A DNA stretch of 64,000 bases, from the NCBI RefSeq assembly GCF_004343505.1, contig NZ_SLXU01000003.1, positions 142,586-206,585 of the forward strand, written 5' to 3'. A program made the translations under genes and the position numbers. Every line of letters starts with the position of its first letter. Positions within the stretch are counted from its first letter, which is position 1. Below the pieces are notes generated by a model, which saw only the letters and a program-made list of their open reading frames with translations, made no database searches and was not told the DNA's origin. Source of the stretch: Rhodovulum bhavnagarense (GTDB lineage: Bacteria; Pseudomonadota; Alphaproteobacteria; Rhodobacterales; Rhodobacteraceae). Positions 26,456-35,900 of this stretch are shown piece after piece.

Positions 26456-27001
26456 TTAATCGTCGAGTTTCTTCTTCAGCGCGGCCAGCCCGGCAAACGG
26501 CTTTGCCGTCTCGTCGGTCAGCGGTGCGACGCCGGGCGGGCCGATCACCGTCTCGGCCAACTCGGCCCCCTCGGTACGAGGATAAAGCGGCAGAGCAAGC
26601 GCCAGAGCCTCTTCCATTACCTGGGTCGGATCGATTGTCTCGGGCAGCGGTTCCTCGGTCTCGTCGTCGGGCATCTCGATCTCGTCGCCCTCGGGCAGGG
26701 GCGGCATCTCGGCGCGATAGGTGCGGATCACGGGTGCGTCGATGCGCGTCGTCACCGGGGCAAGCGTTACAACGCAGGGCTGGACCACCGTCGCGCCCAG
26801 GCTTGCCTCCAGCCGCCAGTCGCGTCGGCCCTCGGGGACAAGCCGCCCGGCAAGGCGCAGCTTGCGCAGCGCAATCAGCCCCAAACGCTCGGCCAGCGCG
26901 GCGCGCGCGGGCGCATCGGGTTCGACCACGATCTCGACCGCGGCGCGCGCGGGCAGTCGGCGGGGATGGATCGGGGTGTCTGTCTTCTGGCGCGCTGGCA
27001 T
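26456..27001 (-). CDS. DUF177 (YceD) family protein
   Basis: 181 residues from the ATG at 27001; another ATG four codons earlier (27013) is possible, and the frame is open far beyond but overlaps bamE. The core LRLAGRLVPEGRRDWRLEA and the single cysteine in VVQPCVVTLAPV match DUF177, and the acidic DDETEEPLPETIDP segment follows. Family members sit upstream of rpmF in most bacteria and are linked to 23S rRNA and ribosome maturation. It diverges from bamE with 81 bp between starts. Confidence 0.88.
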   Translation of the reverse strand: MPARQKTDTPIHPRRLPARAAVEIVVEPDAPARAALAERLGLIALRKLRLAGRLVPEGRRDWRLEASLGATVVQPCVVTLAPVTTRIDAPVIRTYRAEMPPLPEGDEIEMPDDETEEPLPETIDPTQVMEEALALALPLYPRTEGAELAETVIGPPGVAPLTDETAKPFAGLAALKKKLDD

Positions 27002-27082
27002 GGCTCGTTCCATTCTTGAACCGGCGGAGTTCCTTCTGTAAGCGTCGATAGGAGCCAAGGGGCGCCGTGACAAGGGGGTGGC

Positions 27083-27541
27083 ATGGCAAAGCGGGACGCA
27101 AGATGGGCAAGGTGGATCGCTGTCGGCCTGCTGGCGGGCGCCATGGCCAGTTGCAGCCCGATCTATCGAAATCATGGCTATGCCCCCAGCGACAGTGATC
27201 TGGAGCAGATCCTGGTCGGCGTGGACAGCCGGGCCTCCGTGGCCGAACTGGTCGGGTCTCCGCAGGTGGCCGGGGTGATGCGTGACGATGCGTGGTATTA
27301 CGTCGCCAGCCGGACCCGGACCGTCGCCTATCGTGCCCCCGAGGAGATCGGTCGCGAGGTCGTGGCGATCTCTTTCGACGAAGGGGGCACGGTCAGCAAT
27401 ATCGAGCGCTTCGGCCTCGAGGATGGGCGCGTGATTGCATTGAACCGGCGCGTAACCGACGACAATATCAAGGGCGTGTCCTTCATTCGCCAATTGCTGG
27501 GCTCTGTCGGCCAGTTGCGCGCCGAAGACCTGATCGACTAG
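27083..27541 (+). CDS. bamE: Outer membrane protein assembly factor BamE (SmpA/OmlA) lipoprotein
   Basis: 152 residues. A lipoprotein signal ends in AMASC (lipidated C24; the -3 residue is an unusual Met). The SmpA/OmlA domain follows with the [10 protein letters not shown] and [17 protein letters not shown] motifs. BamE supports the BamA/BamD machine that inserts beta-barrel proteins into the outer membrane. Its last 4 bp overlap the end of msrB, which is convergent. Confidence 0.9.
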   Translation: MAKRDARWARWIAVGLLAGAMASCSPIYRNHGYAPSDSDLEQILVGVDSRASVAELVGSPQVAGVMRDDAWYYVASRTRTVAYRAPEEIGREVVAISFDEGGTVSNIERFGLEDGRVIALNRRVTDDNIKGVSFIRQLLGSVGQLRAEDLID

Positions 27542-27948
27542 GCATCTTCCCCGCGAGAGGCGGGGACGAAGTCCAGCGCCACCCCGTTAATGCAATAGCG
27601 CAGCCCCGTGGGGGCTGGTCCGTCGGGAAAGACGTGGCCCAGATGCGCCGCGCAGGCCGCGCAATGCACCTCGGTCCGGGTCATGAACAGGCTGCGATCT
27701 GTCCGCTCGCCCACGGCTTCGGGGTTGAAGGGGCGCGTGAAGCTGGGCCAACCCGTGCCGCTGTCGAACTTGTCGGCCTGTTCAAACAGGGGCGCGCCGC
27801 AGCACACGCAGCGGAAAGTGCCTGCTTCTTTCGGGAAATCGTCATGGCTGAAGGGCGGCTCGGTGGCGTGCTTGCGGGTCACGCGATAGGCCAGTTCGGA
27901 CAGACGTTCGCGCCATTCGGCATCGGTCCTGGTGGTTTTCTGAGGCAT
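27538..27948 (-). CDS. msrB: Peptide-methionine (R)-S-oxide reductase
   Basis: 136 residues, cytoplasmic form with no signal. Zinc site C47/C50 and C96/C99; catalytic C119 in [11 protein letters not shown]. The SGTGWPSF motif binds the methyl-sulfoxide. It repairs oxidised methionine in proteins. The gene is convergent with bamE. Confidence 0.94.
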   Translation of the reverse strand: MPQKTTRTDAEWRERLSELAYRVTRKHATEPPFSHDDFPKEAGTFRCVCCGAPLFEQADKFDSGTGWPSFTRPFNPEAVGERTDRSLFMTRTEVHCAACAAHLGHVFPDGPAPTGLRYCINGVALDFVPASRGEDA

Positions 27949-28055
27949 TCGGTCACCTTCTGCCTGTCAAATTGATGTCACATCTTGCGTGCTATCGGCA
28001 CGCAACCTTAACTAGGCGCGCGGACACCGCCCGCCAGTCCCTTGGAGCAGTCACG

Positions 28056-28802
28056 ATGCTGTCACTTCGCAAGGGCCGCTATACCGCGCGCCTGGCCGAA
28101 ACCCCCGCCGATGTCGACGCTGCCCAGCGGTTGCGCTATCTGACCTTCCGTGCCAGCGTGGATGCGCCCGAAGGGCGCGACGCCGACGCCTTTGACGCCG
28201 CCTGCCGTCACGTGCTGGTCGAGGATGCTCGTAGTGGCGCGCTGGTTTGCTGTTTTCGCCTTCTGCCTCTGCATTGCGGGGCAGAGATAGGCCAGAGCTA
28301 TTCGGCGCAGTATTACGAATTGTCGGCGCTGGCCGAATTCGATGGACCGATGGTCGAGATGGGGCGGTTCTGCATCCATCCCGACTGGCGCGACCCAGAT
28401 ATCCTGCGCGTGGCATGGGGCGCGATGACGCGGTTCGTGGACGAGGAAGGCGTCGAGATGCTGTTCGGCTGTTCCTCGTTCAAGGGTACCGAGGCCGAGG
28501 CCTACATGGATGCCTTTGCGCTGTTGACCGAACGCCATCTCGGCCCGAAGCGGTGGCTGCCGCGGGTCAAGGCGCCCAACGTGTTCCGTTTTGCCCAGTT
28601 GCTTCGGTTGCGAAAGCCGGATGCGAAACGGGCCATGCTCGGGATGCCGCCGCTTTTGCGCAGCTACCTGGTGATGGGGGGGTGGGTGTCCGATCATGCG
28701 GTGGTGGATCGCGACCTCAACACGCTGCACGTGTTTACCGGCCTGGAAATCCGGGCGATCCCGCCCGCGCGCAAGCGCCTGTTGCGCGCGGCAGCGGGCT
28801 AG
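28056..28802 (+). CDS. olsB: L-ornithine N-alpha-acyltransferase (ornithine lipid synthesis)
   Basis: 248 residues from the ATG at 28056, with TTGGAG ahead. The frame is open 28 codons upstream, but the family begins near LRKGRYTARLAET. GNAT-like fold with the motifs YLTFRASVDAP, CFRLLPLH, SAQYYEL and MVEMGRFCIHPDWRDPDILR of the OlsB family. The enzyme acylates ornithine with 3-hydroxyacyl-ACP to give lyso-ornithine lipid, a phosphorus-free membrane lipid important under phosphate limitation. The second enzyme, OlsA, is often adjacent but is not seen here. Confidence 0.85.
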   Translation: MLSLRKGRYTARLAETPADVDAAQRLRYLTFRASVDAPEGRDADAFDAACRHVLVEDARSGALVCCFRLLPLHCGAEIGQSYSAQYYELSALAEFDGPMVEMGRFCIHPDWRDPDILRVAWGAMTRFVDEEGVEMLFGCSSFKGTEAEAYMDAFALLTERHLGPKRWLPRVKAPNVFRFAQLLRLRKPDAKRAMLGMPPLLRSYLVMGGWVSDHAVVDRDLNTLHVFTGLEIRAIPPARKRLLRAAAG

Positions 28803-28833
28803 GCGGAGCTGACTGGCGCGAGGCGGGAATCGG

Positions 28834-28885
28834 CCGGGGGCGCTGCCCCCGGACCCCCGGGGTATTTCGGCCAAGAAGAAGCTGG
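28834..28885. repeat. Rhodobacterales-type intergenic repeat with hairpin
   Basis: CCGGGGGC and GCCCCCGG (28834-28841 and 28845-28852) form an 8-bp stem with a 3-nt loop, followed by a GGGGTATTTCGGCCAAGAAG block. The second half is akin to the arms at 9906-9988. It lies just 3' of olsB and may work as a transcript end or REP-like element. Confidence 0.7.
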
Positions 28886-28939
28886 AGGCCCGCGGTCTGG
28901 CAAGGGGCGCATCATGCGCGCCCGGCGATGCGCGGCTGA

Positions 28940-29113
28940 TCAGACCTTGCGGTTGGGCAATTCGGCCATGATCCGCGAGCGTTCGGTGTCGGACAGCCGC
29001 GACCAGGCCGCGATTTCATCCATGGAACGCGCGCAACCGGCGCAGAGCCGGGTTTCGGGATCGATCCGGCAGATATCGATGCAGGGGGTCCGGGGCGGTA
29101 TCGACGAGGTCAT
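28940..29113 (-). CDS. DUF1289 domain protein
   Basis: 57 residues read from the ATG at 29113 (overlapping the ruvX stop in an ATGA) to a TGA at 28942-28940; short enough to be missed by length filters. The four cysteines CxxxC ... CAGC (CIDICRIDPETRLCAGC) define DUF1289, a small family thought to bind metal or an Fe-S cluster. It ends with the typical RSRIMAELPNR. Translationally coupled to ruvX. Function unknown. Confidence 0.85.
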   Translation of the reverse strand: MTSSIPPRTPCIDICRIDPETRLCAGCARSMDEIAAWSRLSDTERSRIMAELPNRKV

Positions 29114-29589
29114 CTGTGGAGTTCCATGTGGGAGAGCCGGTCAAGAAAGCCTTGAAGGATATAGCTGGCGGCGACGTGGTCGATGACCTCGGCACGGCGG
29201 CGGCGGGAGGTATCGGCCTCAAGGAGTGCGCGTTCGGCGGCGACGGTCGAGAGGCGTTCGTCCCAGAACCCGATCGGCAGGTCGGTCATTCGGGATAGAT
29301 TGCGGGCAAAGGCGCGGGTCGATTGGCAGCGCGGTCCCTCTGTCCCGTCCATGTTGCGCGGCAGCCCCAAAAGAAATCCCCCGGCATCGCGTCCCGCGGC
29401 GATGTCGAGAAGTCGGGCGGCATCGAGGCCGAACTTGCGCCGCCGGATGGTTTCCAGCGGGCTCGCGATCGACCATAGCCCGTCAGAGACCGCCACGCCT
29501 ATGGTCTTGTCGCCGAGGTCCAGCCCCACGAGGGCGCGGCCGCGCGGCAGCGCGGCGGCCAGCGCCTCGGGGGTGTCATGCACGCTCAC
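29110..29589 (-). CDS. ruvX: Putative pre-16S rRNA nuclease (Holliday junction resolvase-like)
   Basis: 159 residues from the GTG at 29589, which overlaps the ccmI stop (GTGA); the longer open frame to 29736 lies inside ccmI and is not real. GLDLGDKTIGVAVSD is the RNase H-like N-terminal motif and FWDERLSTVAAE the second catalytic motif; the C-terminal Asp is in VIDHVAASYIL. YqgF/RuvX finishes 16S rRNA 5' processing. Flanked by ccmI and the DUF1289 gene in one overlapping operon. Confidence 0.9.
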   Translation of the reverse strand: MSVHDTPEALAAALPRGRALVGLDLGDKTIGVAVSDGLWSIASPLETIRRRKFGLDAARLLDIAAGRDAGGFLLGLPRNMDGTEGPRCQSTRAFARNLSRMTDLPIGFWDERLSTVAAERALLEADTSRRRRAEVIDHVAASYILQGFLDRLSHMELHR

Positions 29590-30827
29590 TCGGCCACACC
29601 TGCGGACGTCGCGGCCTGGCGGACCTCTTGCAGGGCCTCGGGATGAAGCGCGAAGACCTGCTGTGCCTCTGTCCAGATGGCGCCGGCCTGCGCGGTGTCG
29701 CCGAGGATGCCGAGGGCGCGGATGAGCTGGGCCCATTCCTGTGGTGTGCCGCCGCGGGTCGCGAGCCGTTCGGACAGGTTCGCCACCATGCCCTTGATCA
29801 TCTCCTGGCGCTGTTGCGGGGTCATGTCTTCGGCGGCCTGCATGTCCTCGGCACTGGGGCCGCGCAGGGGGGCGTTGGCCTGGGGCAGGGGGGGGAGCTG
29901 GTAGTCGTCCACCCCGGCCTGCCAGGCCAGTTCCTCGATCTGGGCGCGAACCGGTCTCAGCCAGGGATCGTCCGGCCCGGTGAGGCCAAGCAGGTGACGC
30001 CAGACACGAAAGGCGGTGTCGGGCCGGCCGGTCTGGATATGCATCAGGCCCCAGTAATAGAGCGCGATCCCGTTTTCGGGGTCACGGTTAAGGGCGTTTT
30101 CGAGGGCGGCTTCGGCCTCGGGCGAGACATAGCCGCCCGCCGCGATCACCATCATGTCGGCCAGCGTGGCGTAATCCTCGGCCGTGGCGCGACCCTTTTT
30201 CAGGTCGATCGCGCGGGCCTGTGCCTTGTGGGCGGCGTCGAAATTGCCCAGCGCGGCCTCGTTGCGGGCCAGCAGCAGGAAGCCGCGCAGATCCTCTTGT
30301 CTTTCGGCCACGACCTCGCGCAATTGGCGAACAAGGTCGAGATGTGCAGGGTCGGGCGCCTCGATGCCGGGAATCGGTCCCGCCTCGGCCTCGGCGACGG
30401 CCTGGCGGGGGCGCTGTTCGCGCGCCTCTTTCGCCATTTCGATGCGGGCTTGCAAGGGCAGGTCGGGATAGCCAGGCGCGCCGATCCGGGAATAGGTGAA
30501 CCAGGTGCCGGCCAGCAGAACGGCCAGAACGATACCGCCCGCTGCGGCGCTGAGCCCCGGCGGTGCAGTTGCCGCGCCGGTCGAGGCGGCCAGCTTGCGG
30601 TCGGCATCAAGGACGCGGCGTGAGACCTCGGTGCGGATGCGCGCGGCGTCGTCCCCCGTGATGATGTCGCGCGCGAGGTCGCGGTCGACCTCGGCAAGCT
30701 GTTCGCGGTAGACCCTCAGGTCATAGGCCGCCGCCGGTGCATCGCCGCGCCGTCCGCGCAGCAGGGTAATCAGCAGGACCGCCGCGACGATTGCGGCCAG
30801 GGCTATGGCGAGCGCCGTGAATTGCAT
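29586..30827 (-). CDS. ccmI: Cytochrome c biogenesis protein CcmI
   Basis: 413 residues. Two transmembrane helices (about 5-23 and 96-115) enclose a cytoplasmic leucine-rich coiled-coil loop (YREQLAEVDRDLARDII), and a periplasmic TPR domain follows (ALNRDPENGIALYYWGLMHI). CcmI holds apocytochrome c for heme attachment. Its partner system would mature the cytochrome c encoded at 11840-12295. Divergent from soxB with 199 bp between starts. Confidence 0.92.
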   Translation of the reverse strand: MQFTALAIALAAIVAAVLLITLLRGRRGDAPAAAYDLRVYREQLAEVDRDLARDIITGDDAARIRTEVSRRVLDADRKLAASTGAATAPPGLSAAAGGIVLAVLLAGTWFTYSRIGAPGYPDLPLQARIEMAKEAREQRPRQAVAEAEAGPIPGIEAPDPAHLDLVRQLREVVAERQEDLRGFLLLARNEAALGNFDAAHKAQARAIDLKKGRATAEDYATLADMMVIAAGGYVSPEAEAALENALNRDPENGIALYYWGLMHIQTGRPDTAFRVWRHLLGLTGPDDPWLRPVRAQIEELAWQAGVDDYQLPPLPQANAPLRGPSAEDMQAAEDMTPQQRQEMIKGMVANLSERLATRGGTPQEWAQLIRALGILGDTAQAGAIWTEAQQVFALHPEALQEVRQAATSAGVAE

Positions 30828-30850
30828 GAGGGCCTCTTGCTTTGCTTGGC

Positions 30851-30868
30851 TTGACCCGGTCTAGACCG
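30851..30868. promoter_or_regulatory. TTGACC plus perfect 12-bp palindrome between ccmI and soxB
   Basis: TTGACC (30851-30856) could be a -35 element reading toward soxB. Directly after it CGGTCTAGACCG (30857-30868) is a perfect palindrome. A repressor bound there would block that promoter. No clear -10 follows at 17 bp, so this is only a candidate operator. Confidence 0.3.
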
Positions 30869-31026
30869 ACGGCGCCCGGCCCGAAAGGGAGAAAGGGCGT
30901 CAAGGGCTTGCACCTTGCCCGATGTCGCGTTCTTGTGATGCCATGCCGCTGGTGGGCAGGGGGCTTCGGGCGGCAGGTTGCTAGAACGGGCCTGCCAGGC
31001 CCGCATCGAACAAGGGGAGTCGCCCG

Positions 31027-32280
31027 TTGGCCACGAGACGTTATTCTGCCTTTGCCATCGCGCGCGAGGCTGCGCGATATCACGCAGGCTGGGACCGGGC
31101 CTGGCGCGCGCCCGAGCCGAAGAAACATTACGATGTCATCGTCGTGGGGGCGGGTGGCCACGGATTGGCCACGGCCTATTACCTGGGTCGTAACCACGGT
31201 ATCCGCAACGTGGCGGTGGTTGAAAAGGGCTGGCTGGGGGGCGGCAATACCGGGCGCAATACCACGATCATCCGATCGAATTACCTGCAGGACGCATCGG
31301 CTGCGATCTACGAAAAGGCCCGCAGCCTTTATGAAACGCTGAGCCAGGACCTGAACATGAACGTGATGTTCAGCCCGCGCGGCGTGCTGATGCTGGCCCA
31401 GACCGAGCACGAGGTCCGCGGTTGGAAACGCACCGCGCATGCCAACGTGCTGCAGGGCATACCGACCGAGTTCGTGGGCCCCCAACGCGTCAAGGAGATC
31501 GTGCCGATCATCAATATCTACGGGCCGCGTTATCCGGTGCTGGGGGCGCTTTGGCAGGCGCGTGGCGGCACGGCGCGCCATGATGCGGTGGCCTGGGGTT
31601 ATGCGCGGGCCTGTTCTGCCATGGGGATGGACATCATCCAGAATTGCGAGGTGACGGCGATCAGGCAGTCGGATGGCGAGGTTACCGGCATAGAGACCAC
31701 GAAAGGTGCCATCGGCTGCGGCAAGCTTGCCATCGTGGTGGCGGGCCATTCGGGGCGGCTGGCCGACATGGCCGGCTTCCGCCTGCCGGTGGAATCGGTG
31801 GCGTTGCAGGCGCTGGTCAGCGAGCCGATCAAGCCCTGCATGGACGTAGTGGTGATGGCCAACACCGTTCACGGTTACATGAGCCAGTCCGACAAGGGCG
31901 AGATGGTGATCGGCGGCGGCGCCGACGGGTTCAACAATTTCACCCAGCGCGGCAGTTTCCACCATATCGAGGAAACCGTGCGCGCGCTGTGCGAAACCTT
32001 CCCCATCATCACGCGGCTCAAAATGCTGCGGCAATGGGGCGGGATCGTGGACATGACCGGGGATCGCTCGCCGATCATCTCGAAAACGCCTTTGGGGGGC
32101 TGTTTCATCAATTGCGGCTGGGGCACCGGGGGCTTCAAGGCGATCCCCGGCTCGGGCTGGGCGATGGCGCAGCTGGTGGCCAAGGGCGAGCCGGGGCCGC
32201 TGGCCGTCGAGTTCGGGCTGAATCGGTTCCGCGAGGGACGATTCATCGATGAAAGCGTGGCCGCTGGGGTGGCGCATTGA
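31027..32280 (+). CDS. soxB: Sarcosine oxidase, beta subunit
   Basis: 417 residues, starting at a TTG at 31027 that follows AAGGGGAG. FAD motif GAGGHG (41-46) in VIVVGAGGHGLATAYY. The RHDAVAWGYAR motif (His at about 185) carries the covalent FMN site of the heterotetrameric enzyme. SoxB oxidises sarcosine to an imine, and the other subunits release glycine and formaldehyde or 5,10-methylene-THF. First gene of the soxB-small ORF-soxD-soxA-soxG run. Confidence 0.94.
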   Translation: MATRRYSAFAIAREAARYHAGWDRAWRAPEPKKHYDVIVVGAGGHGLATAYYLGRNHGIRNVAVVEKGWLGGGNTGRNTTIIRSNYLQDASAAIYEKARSLYETLSQDLNMNVMFSPRGVLMLAQTEHEVRGWKRTAHANVLQGIPTEFVGPQRVKEIVPIINIYGPRYPVLGALWQARGGTARHDAVAWGYARACSAMGMDIIQNCEVTAIRQSDGEVTGIETTKGAIGCGKLAIVVAGHSGRLADMAGFRLPVESVALQALVSEPIKPCMDVVVMANTVHGYMSQSDKGEMVIGGGADGFNNFTQRGSFHHIEETVRALCETFPIITRLKMLRQWGGIVDMTGDRSPIISKTPLGGCFINCGWGTGGFKAIPGSGWAMAQLVAKGEPGPLAVEFGLNRFREGRFIDESVAAGVAH

Positions 32281-32413
32281 CAGGGGGCAGGGCATTTCTG
32301 CGGGGGGGTGGCTTGGGCCGCACTGTCGCAGATGGCGCCGGCGGGCGAATGGTCGCCTTGACCGTCCGCGCGGTTTCAATAAGTTGCGGCAAGCGAAACA
32401 TTGAGAGGCGCCC

Positions 32414-32578
32414 ATGTCTGACGAACAAGATGTCGTTCTCGTGTCACCGGCCGCGGCAAAGTGGATCGGCCTGGTCGGCGGATTGCTTGTCCCGCTTTTT
32501 CTCGCGGTGGTGGCCAGCCAGATCTACATGCCGCGTGGTGAAACAAGCGTGCAGGTCTTCCCGCTTCCCGACGAATAA
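32414..32578 (+). CDS. Single-span small membrane protein inside the sarcosine oxidase operon
   Basis: 54 residues from an ATG at 32414 with GAGAGGCG ahead, to a TAA at 32578. One clear transmembrane helix (about 17-38, KWIGLVGGLLVPLFLAVV) is flanked by an acidic N-terminus and a short tail. It sits 133 bp after soxB and 54 bp before soxD. I do not recognise a family. A real gene is supported by the ribosome binding site, the helix and the codon use typical of neighbours. It might anchor the enzyme at the membrane or belong to sarcosine/betaine transport, but that is a guess. Confidence 0.7.
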   Translation: MSDEQDVVLVSPAAAKWIGLVGGLLVPLFLAVVASQIYMPRGETSVQVFPLPDE

Positions 32579-32601
32579 GGGGGGCCGCATCCGCGCCCCC
32601 C
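32579..32601 (+). other. Hairpin between the small ORF and soxD
   Basis: GGGGGGC (32579-32585) pairs with GCCCCCC (32595-32601) around a 9-nt loop, directly after the small ORF stop. There is no run of T after it, so it is more likely an RNA processing or stability element, or a weak attenuator, than a classical terminator. Confidence 0.45.
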
Positions 32602-32632
32602 GTCTGTTGCAATTCCAGACCGAGGGGGCGCG

Positions 32633-32962
32633 ATGCTTCGCTTGACCTGTCCCTGTTGCGGCGCGGCCGCAGACGAAACCGAACTGGCCCCGGGCGGCGA
32701 AGCGCACCTGTTGCGTCAAGGCCCCGGCTCCTCCGATGACGCTTTCGAGGCGTATCTCTTCCAGCGAAAGAACCCTTACGGCGTTCATTTCGAGCGCTGG
32801 CGCCATGCCCATGGCTGCGGCAAATGGTTCCATGCGGCGCGCGATACCCGCACGCTGGAGGTCTTTGGTACCTATTCCGCCCAGGTCAGCGCTCCGCCGC
32901 AGGACATCCTTGACCGGATCGCCGAAAAACATCCCGGGTTCAGCTCGGAGGGTGGGCAATGA
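32633..32962 (+). CDS. soxD: Sarcosine oxidase, delta subunit
   Basis: 109 residues. A zinc site is formed by the N-terminal CPCC cysteines (C6, C9) and the HAHGC region (about H58-C62), as in the known structure of the family. The small subunit supports assembly of the heterotetramer. Its stop overlaps the soxA ATG by 4 bp. Confidence 0.93.
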   Translation: MLRLTCPCCGAAADETELAPGGEAHLLRQGPGSSDDAFEAYLFQRKNPYGVHFERWRHAHGCGKWFHAARDTRTLEVFGTYSAQVSAPPQDILDRIAEKHPGFSSEGGQ

Positions 32963-35900
32963 GCTTGCGTCTGGAAACCGGCGGGCGGCTGATCGACCGC
33001 AGCACGCCGCAGCGCTTCACCTTCGACGGGGCGGCGTGCGAGGGGTTTGCCGGCGACACGCTGGCCGCAGCCCTGCTGGCCAATGACCGGGTGATGGTTG
33101 GCCGGTCCTTCAAGTATCACCGTCCGCGCGGGCTGGTGGCCTCGGGTGTCGAGGAGCCCAACGCGCTGGTCGGCCTGGGCACTGGCGGCCGGTTCGAGCC
33201 GAACCAGCGCGCCACGATGACCGAGCTGTTCGACGGGCTCGTGGCCGAAAGCCAGAACCGCTTCCCCTCGCTCGCCTTCGATGTGGGTGCGCTCAACGCC
33301 CGGCTGGCCCGGTTCCTGCCCGCGGGCTTTTACTACAAGACGTTCCTGTGGCCGCGCGCCTTCTGGAAACATGTCTATGAACCGGTGATCCGTCAGTCCG
33401 CGGGTCTGGGCCAGGCTCCGACCGAGGGCGATCCCGAAAGCTACGAACATTTCTACGCCCATGTGGACCTGCTGGTGGTCGGCGGCGGCATTGCCGGGCT
33501 GCAGGCGGCGCTGGCCGCGGCGAAGGCGGGCGCCGAGGTGCTGCTGATCGAGCAGACGGCCCATTGGGGCGGCCGCGCGCCGGTGGACGACGTGACCATC
33601 GACGGCAAGCCCGCCGCCGAGTGGGTTGCGCAGACGGTCGCGGCGCTGTCGGCGATGGACAATGTCCGCCTGCGCCTGCGGATGCAAGGGACGGGTGTTT
33701 ACGATCATGGCTATGTGCTGGCCGATGAACGGCTGACCGATCACGCGCCCGACCGTCCCGGCCCGCGCCACCGGTTGTGGAAGATCCGGGCGAAACAAAT
33801 CATTGCGGCGACCGGCGCGATCGAGCGGCCGCTGGCCTTTCCGGGCAATGACGTGCCGGGGGTGATGCTGGCCTCGGCCTTGCGCGACTATGTGGTCAAC
33901 TGGGCGGTGGCGCCGGGGCGGCGCACCGTGGTGGTCACGAATAATGATGATGCCTACCGCACCGCTTTGGCCCTGCTCGATGCGGGGCTTGAGGTGCCTG
34001 CGATCCTGGATGCGCGCGATGTGGCCGACGGCCCGCTGCCGCAGGCAGCGCGCGCGCGTGGCATTCCGGTGCGCACGGGCATGGCGGTGGTCAAGGTCAA
34101 GGGCACCACGCGGGTCAAGGGCGTGGGGGTCGGCAATGCCGGCGGCATCGGCCTGCCCATCGACAGCATCGCCTGCGATGCGGTGGCGATGTCGGGCGGC
34201 TGGTCGCCGGTGGTCCATCTGTGGTCCCATTGCGGCGGCAAGCTGATCTGGGACGCGGCCAACGCGATGTTCCGCCCCGATCCGGGCCGCGCGCCCACGG
34301 GGGCGGATGGCGCGCCTTTCGTCCACACCGCGGGCAGCGCCAGCGGTGCGCTTTTCGCCGGGGATTGCCTGGCCGATGCCGCGCGCGCCGGCGTCGCTGC
34401 GACCACCGCCCTTGGACATGCCGCAGAGGCGAACCCGGCCCGGGCCGAGGCCGCCGATGAGGCACCGATGCAACCGTTCTGGGTGATGCCCGGCCGGGCC
34501 GGGCCTGATTTGCGGATGAAGATGTTCCTCGACTACCAGAACGACGTGAAGGTGTCGGATGTCCAGCTGGCGGCGCGCGAGGGCTATGAAAGCGTCGAAC
34601 ATACCAAGCGCTACACCACGCTTGGCATGGCCACGGATCAGGGGAAACTGTCCAACATCAACGGCCTGGCGATCCTGGCCGACAGCCTGGGGGCAGAGAT
34701 CCCGCAGGTCGGCACCACCACCTTCCGCCCGCCCTACACGCCGCTGACCTTCGGCGCCATCGCGGGCGAGGCGCGTGGCGATCTGTTCCAGCCGGTGCGC
34801 CAGACCCCGATGCATGCCTGGCACGCGGGGCAGGGCGCGGTGTTCGAACCGGTCGGGCAATGGCGCCGGCCCTACTGCTATCCGCGCAAGGGGGAAAGCC
34901 GCGCGCAGGCCGTCCAGCGCGAGGTGACGAACACGCGCGAAAATGTCGGCCTGCTGGATGCCTCGACCCTGGGCAAGCTGCTGGTCAAAGGGCCCGATGC
35001 GGCCGCGTTCCTCGACCGCGTCTATACCAACATGATGTCCACGCTGAAGCCGGGGCGCTGCCGCTATGGGCTGATGTGCAGCGAGAACGGGTTCCTGATG
35101 GATGACGGTGTCGTGGCGCGGCTGTCCGAGGACAGTTTCCTGTGCCACACCACCTCGGGCGGGGCCGAACATGTGCATCAGCACCTTGAGGAATGGCTGC
35201 AGACCGAATGGTGGGATCTCAAGGTCCACGTCGTCAACCTGACCGAGCAACATGCACAGGTGGCCGTGGTCGGCCCCAAGGCGCGCCAGCTGCTGGACCG
35301 CCTGGGGGGCATGGACCTGTCGAAAGAGGCGCTGTCCTTCATGGGCTGGGCCGAAGGGCAACTGGCCGGGATCCCGGCCCGGGTCTACCGTATCTCCTTC
35401 TCGGGCGAACTCAGCTTCGAGGTGGCCGTGCCGGCGGGGCAGGGGCAGGCGTTCTGGGACAAGTGCCTGGAGGCCGGGGCCGATCTGGGTGTCGCGCCCT
35501 ACGGCACCGAGGCACTGCATGTCATGCGCGCCGAGAAGGGCTTCATCATGATCGGGGATGAAACCGACGGCACGGTTATCCCGCAGGACCTCGGGCTCGA
35601 CTGGGCGGTGTCCAGGAAGAAAGCCGATTTCATCGGCAAGCGCGCGCAGGAGCGGGTGCACATGACCGATCCTGAGCGCTGGAAACTGGTCGGGCTGGAA
35701 ACGCTGGACGGCTCGGTTCTGCCGGACGGGGCCTATGCGGTGGATGCCGGGTTGAATGGCAACCGCCAGCGCAACACCCAGGGCCGGGTGACCTCGACCT
35801 ACCACTCGCCCACCCTGGGGCGCGGGATCGCGATGGGTCTGGTGCGGCGCGGCCCCGACCGGATGGGCGAGGTGCTGGAGTTCATGCGCACCGATGGGCG

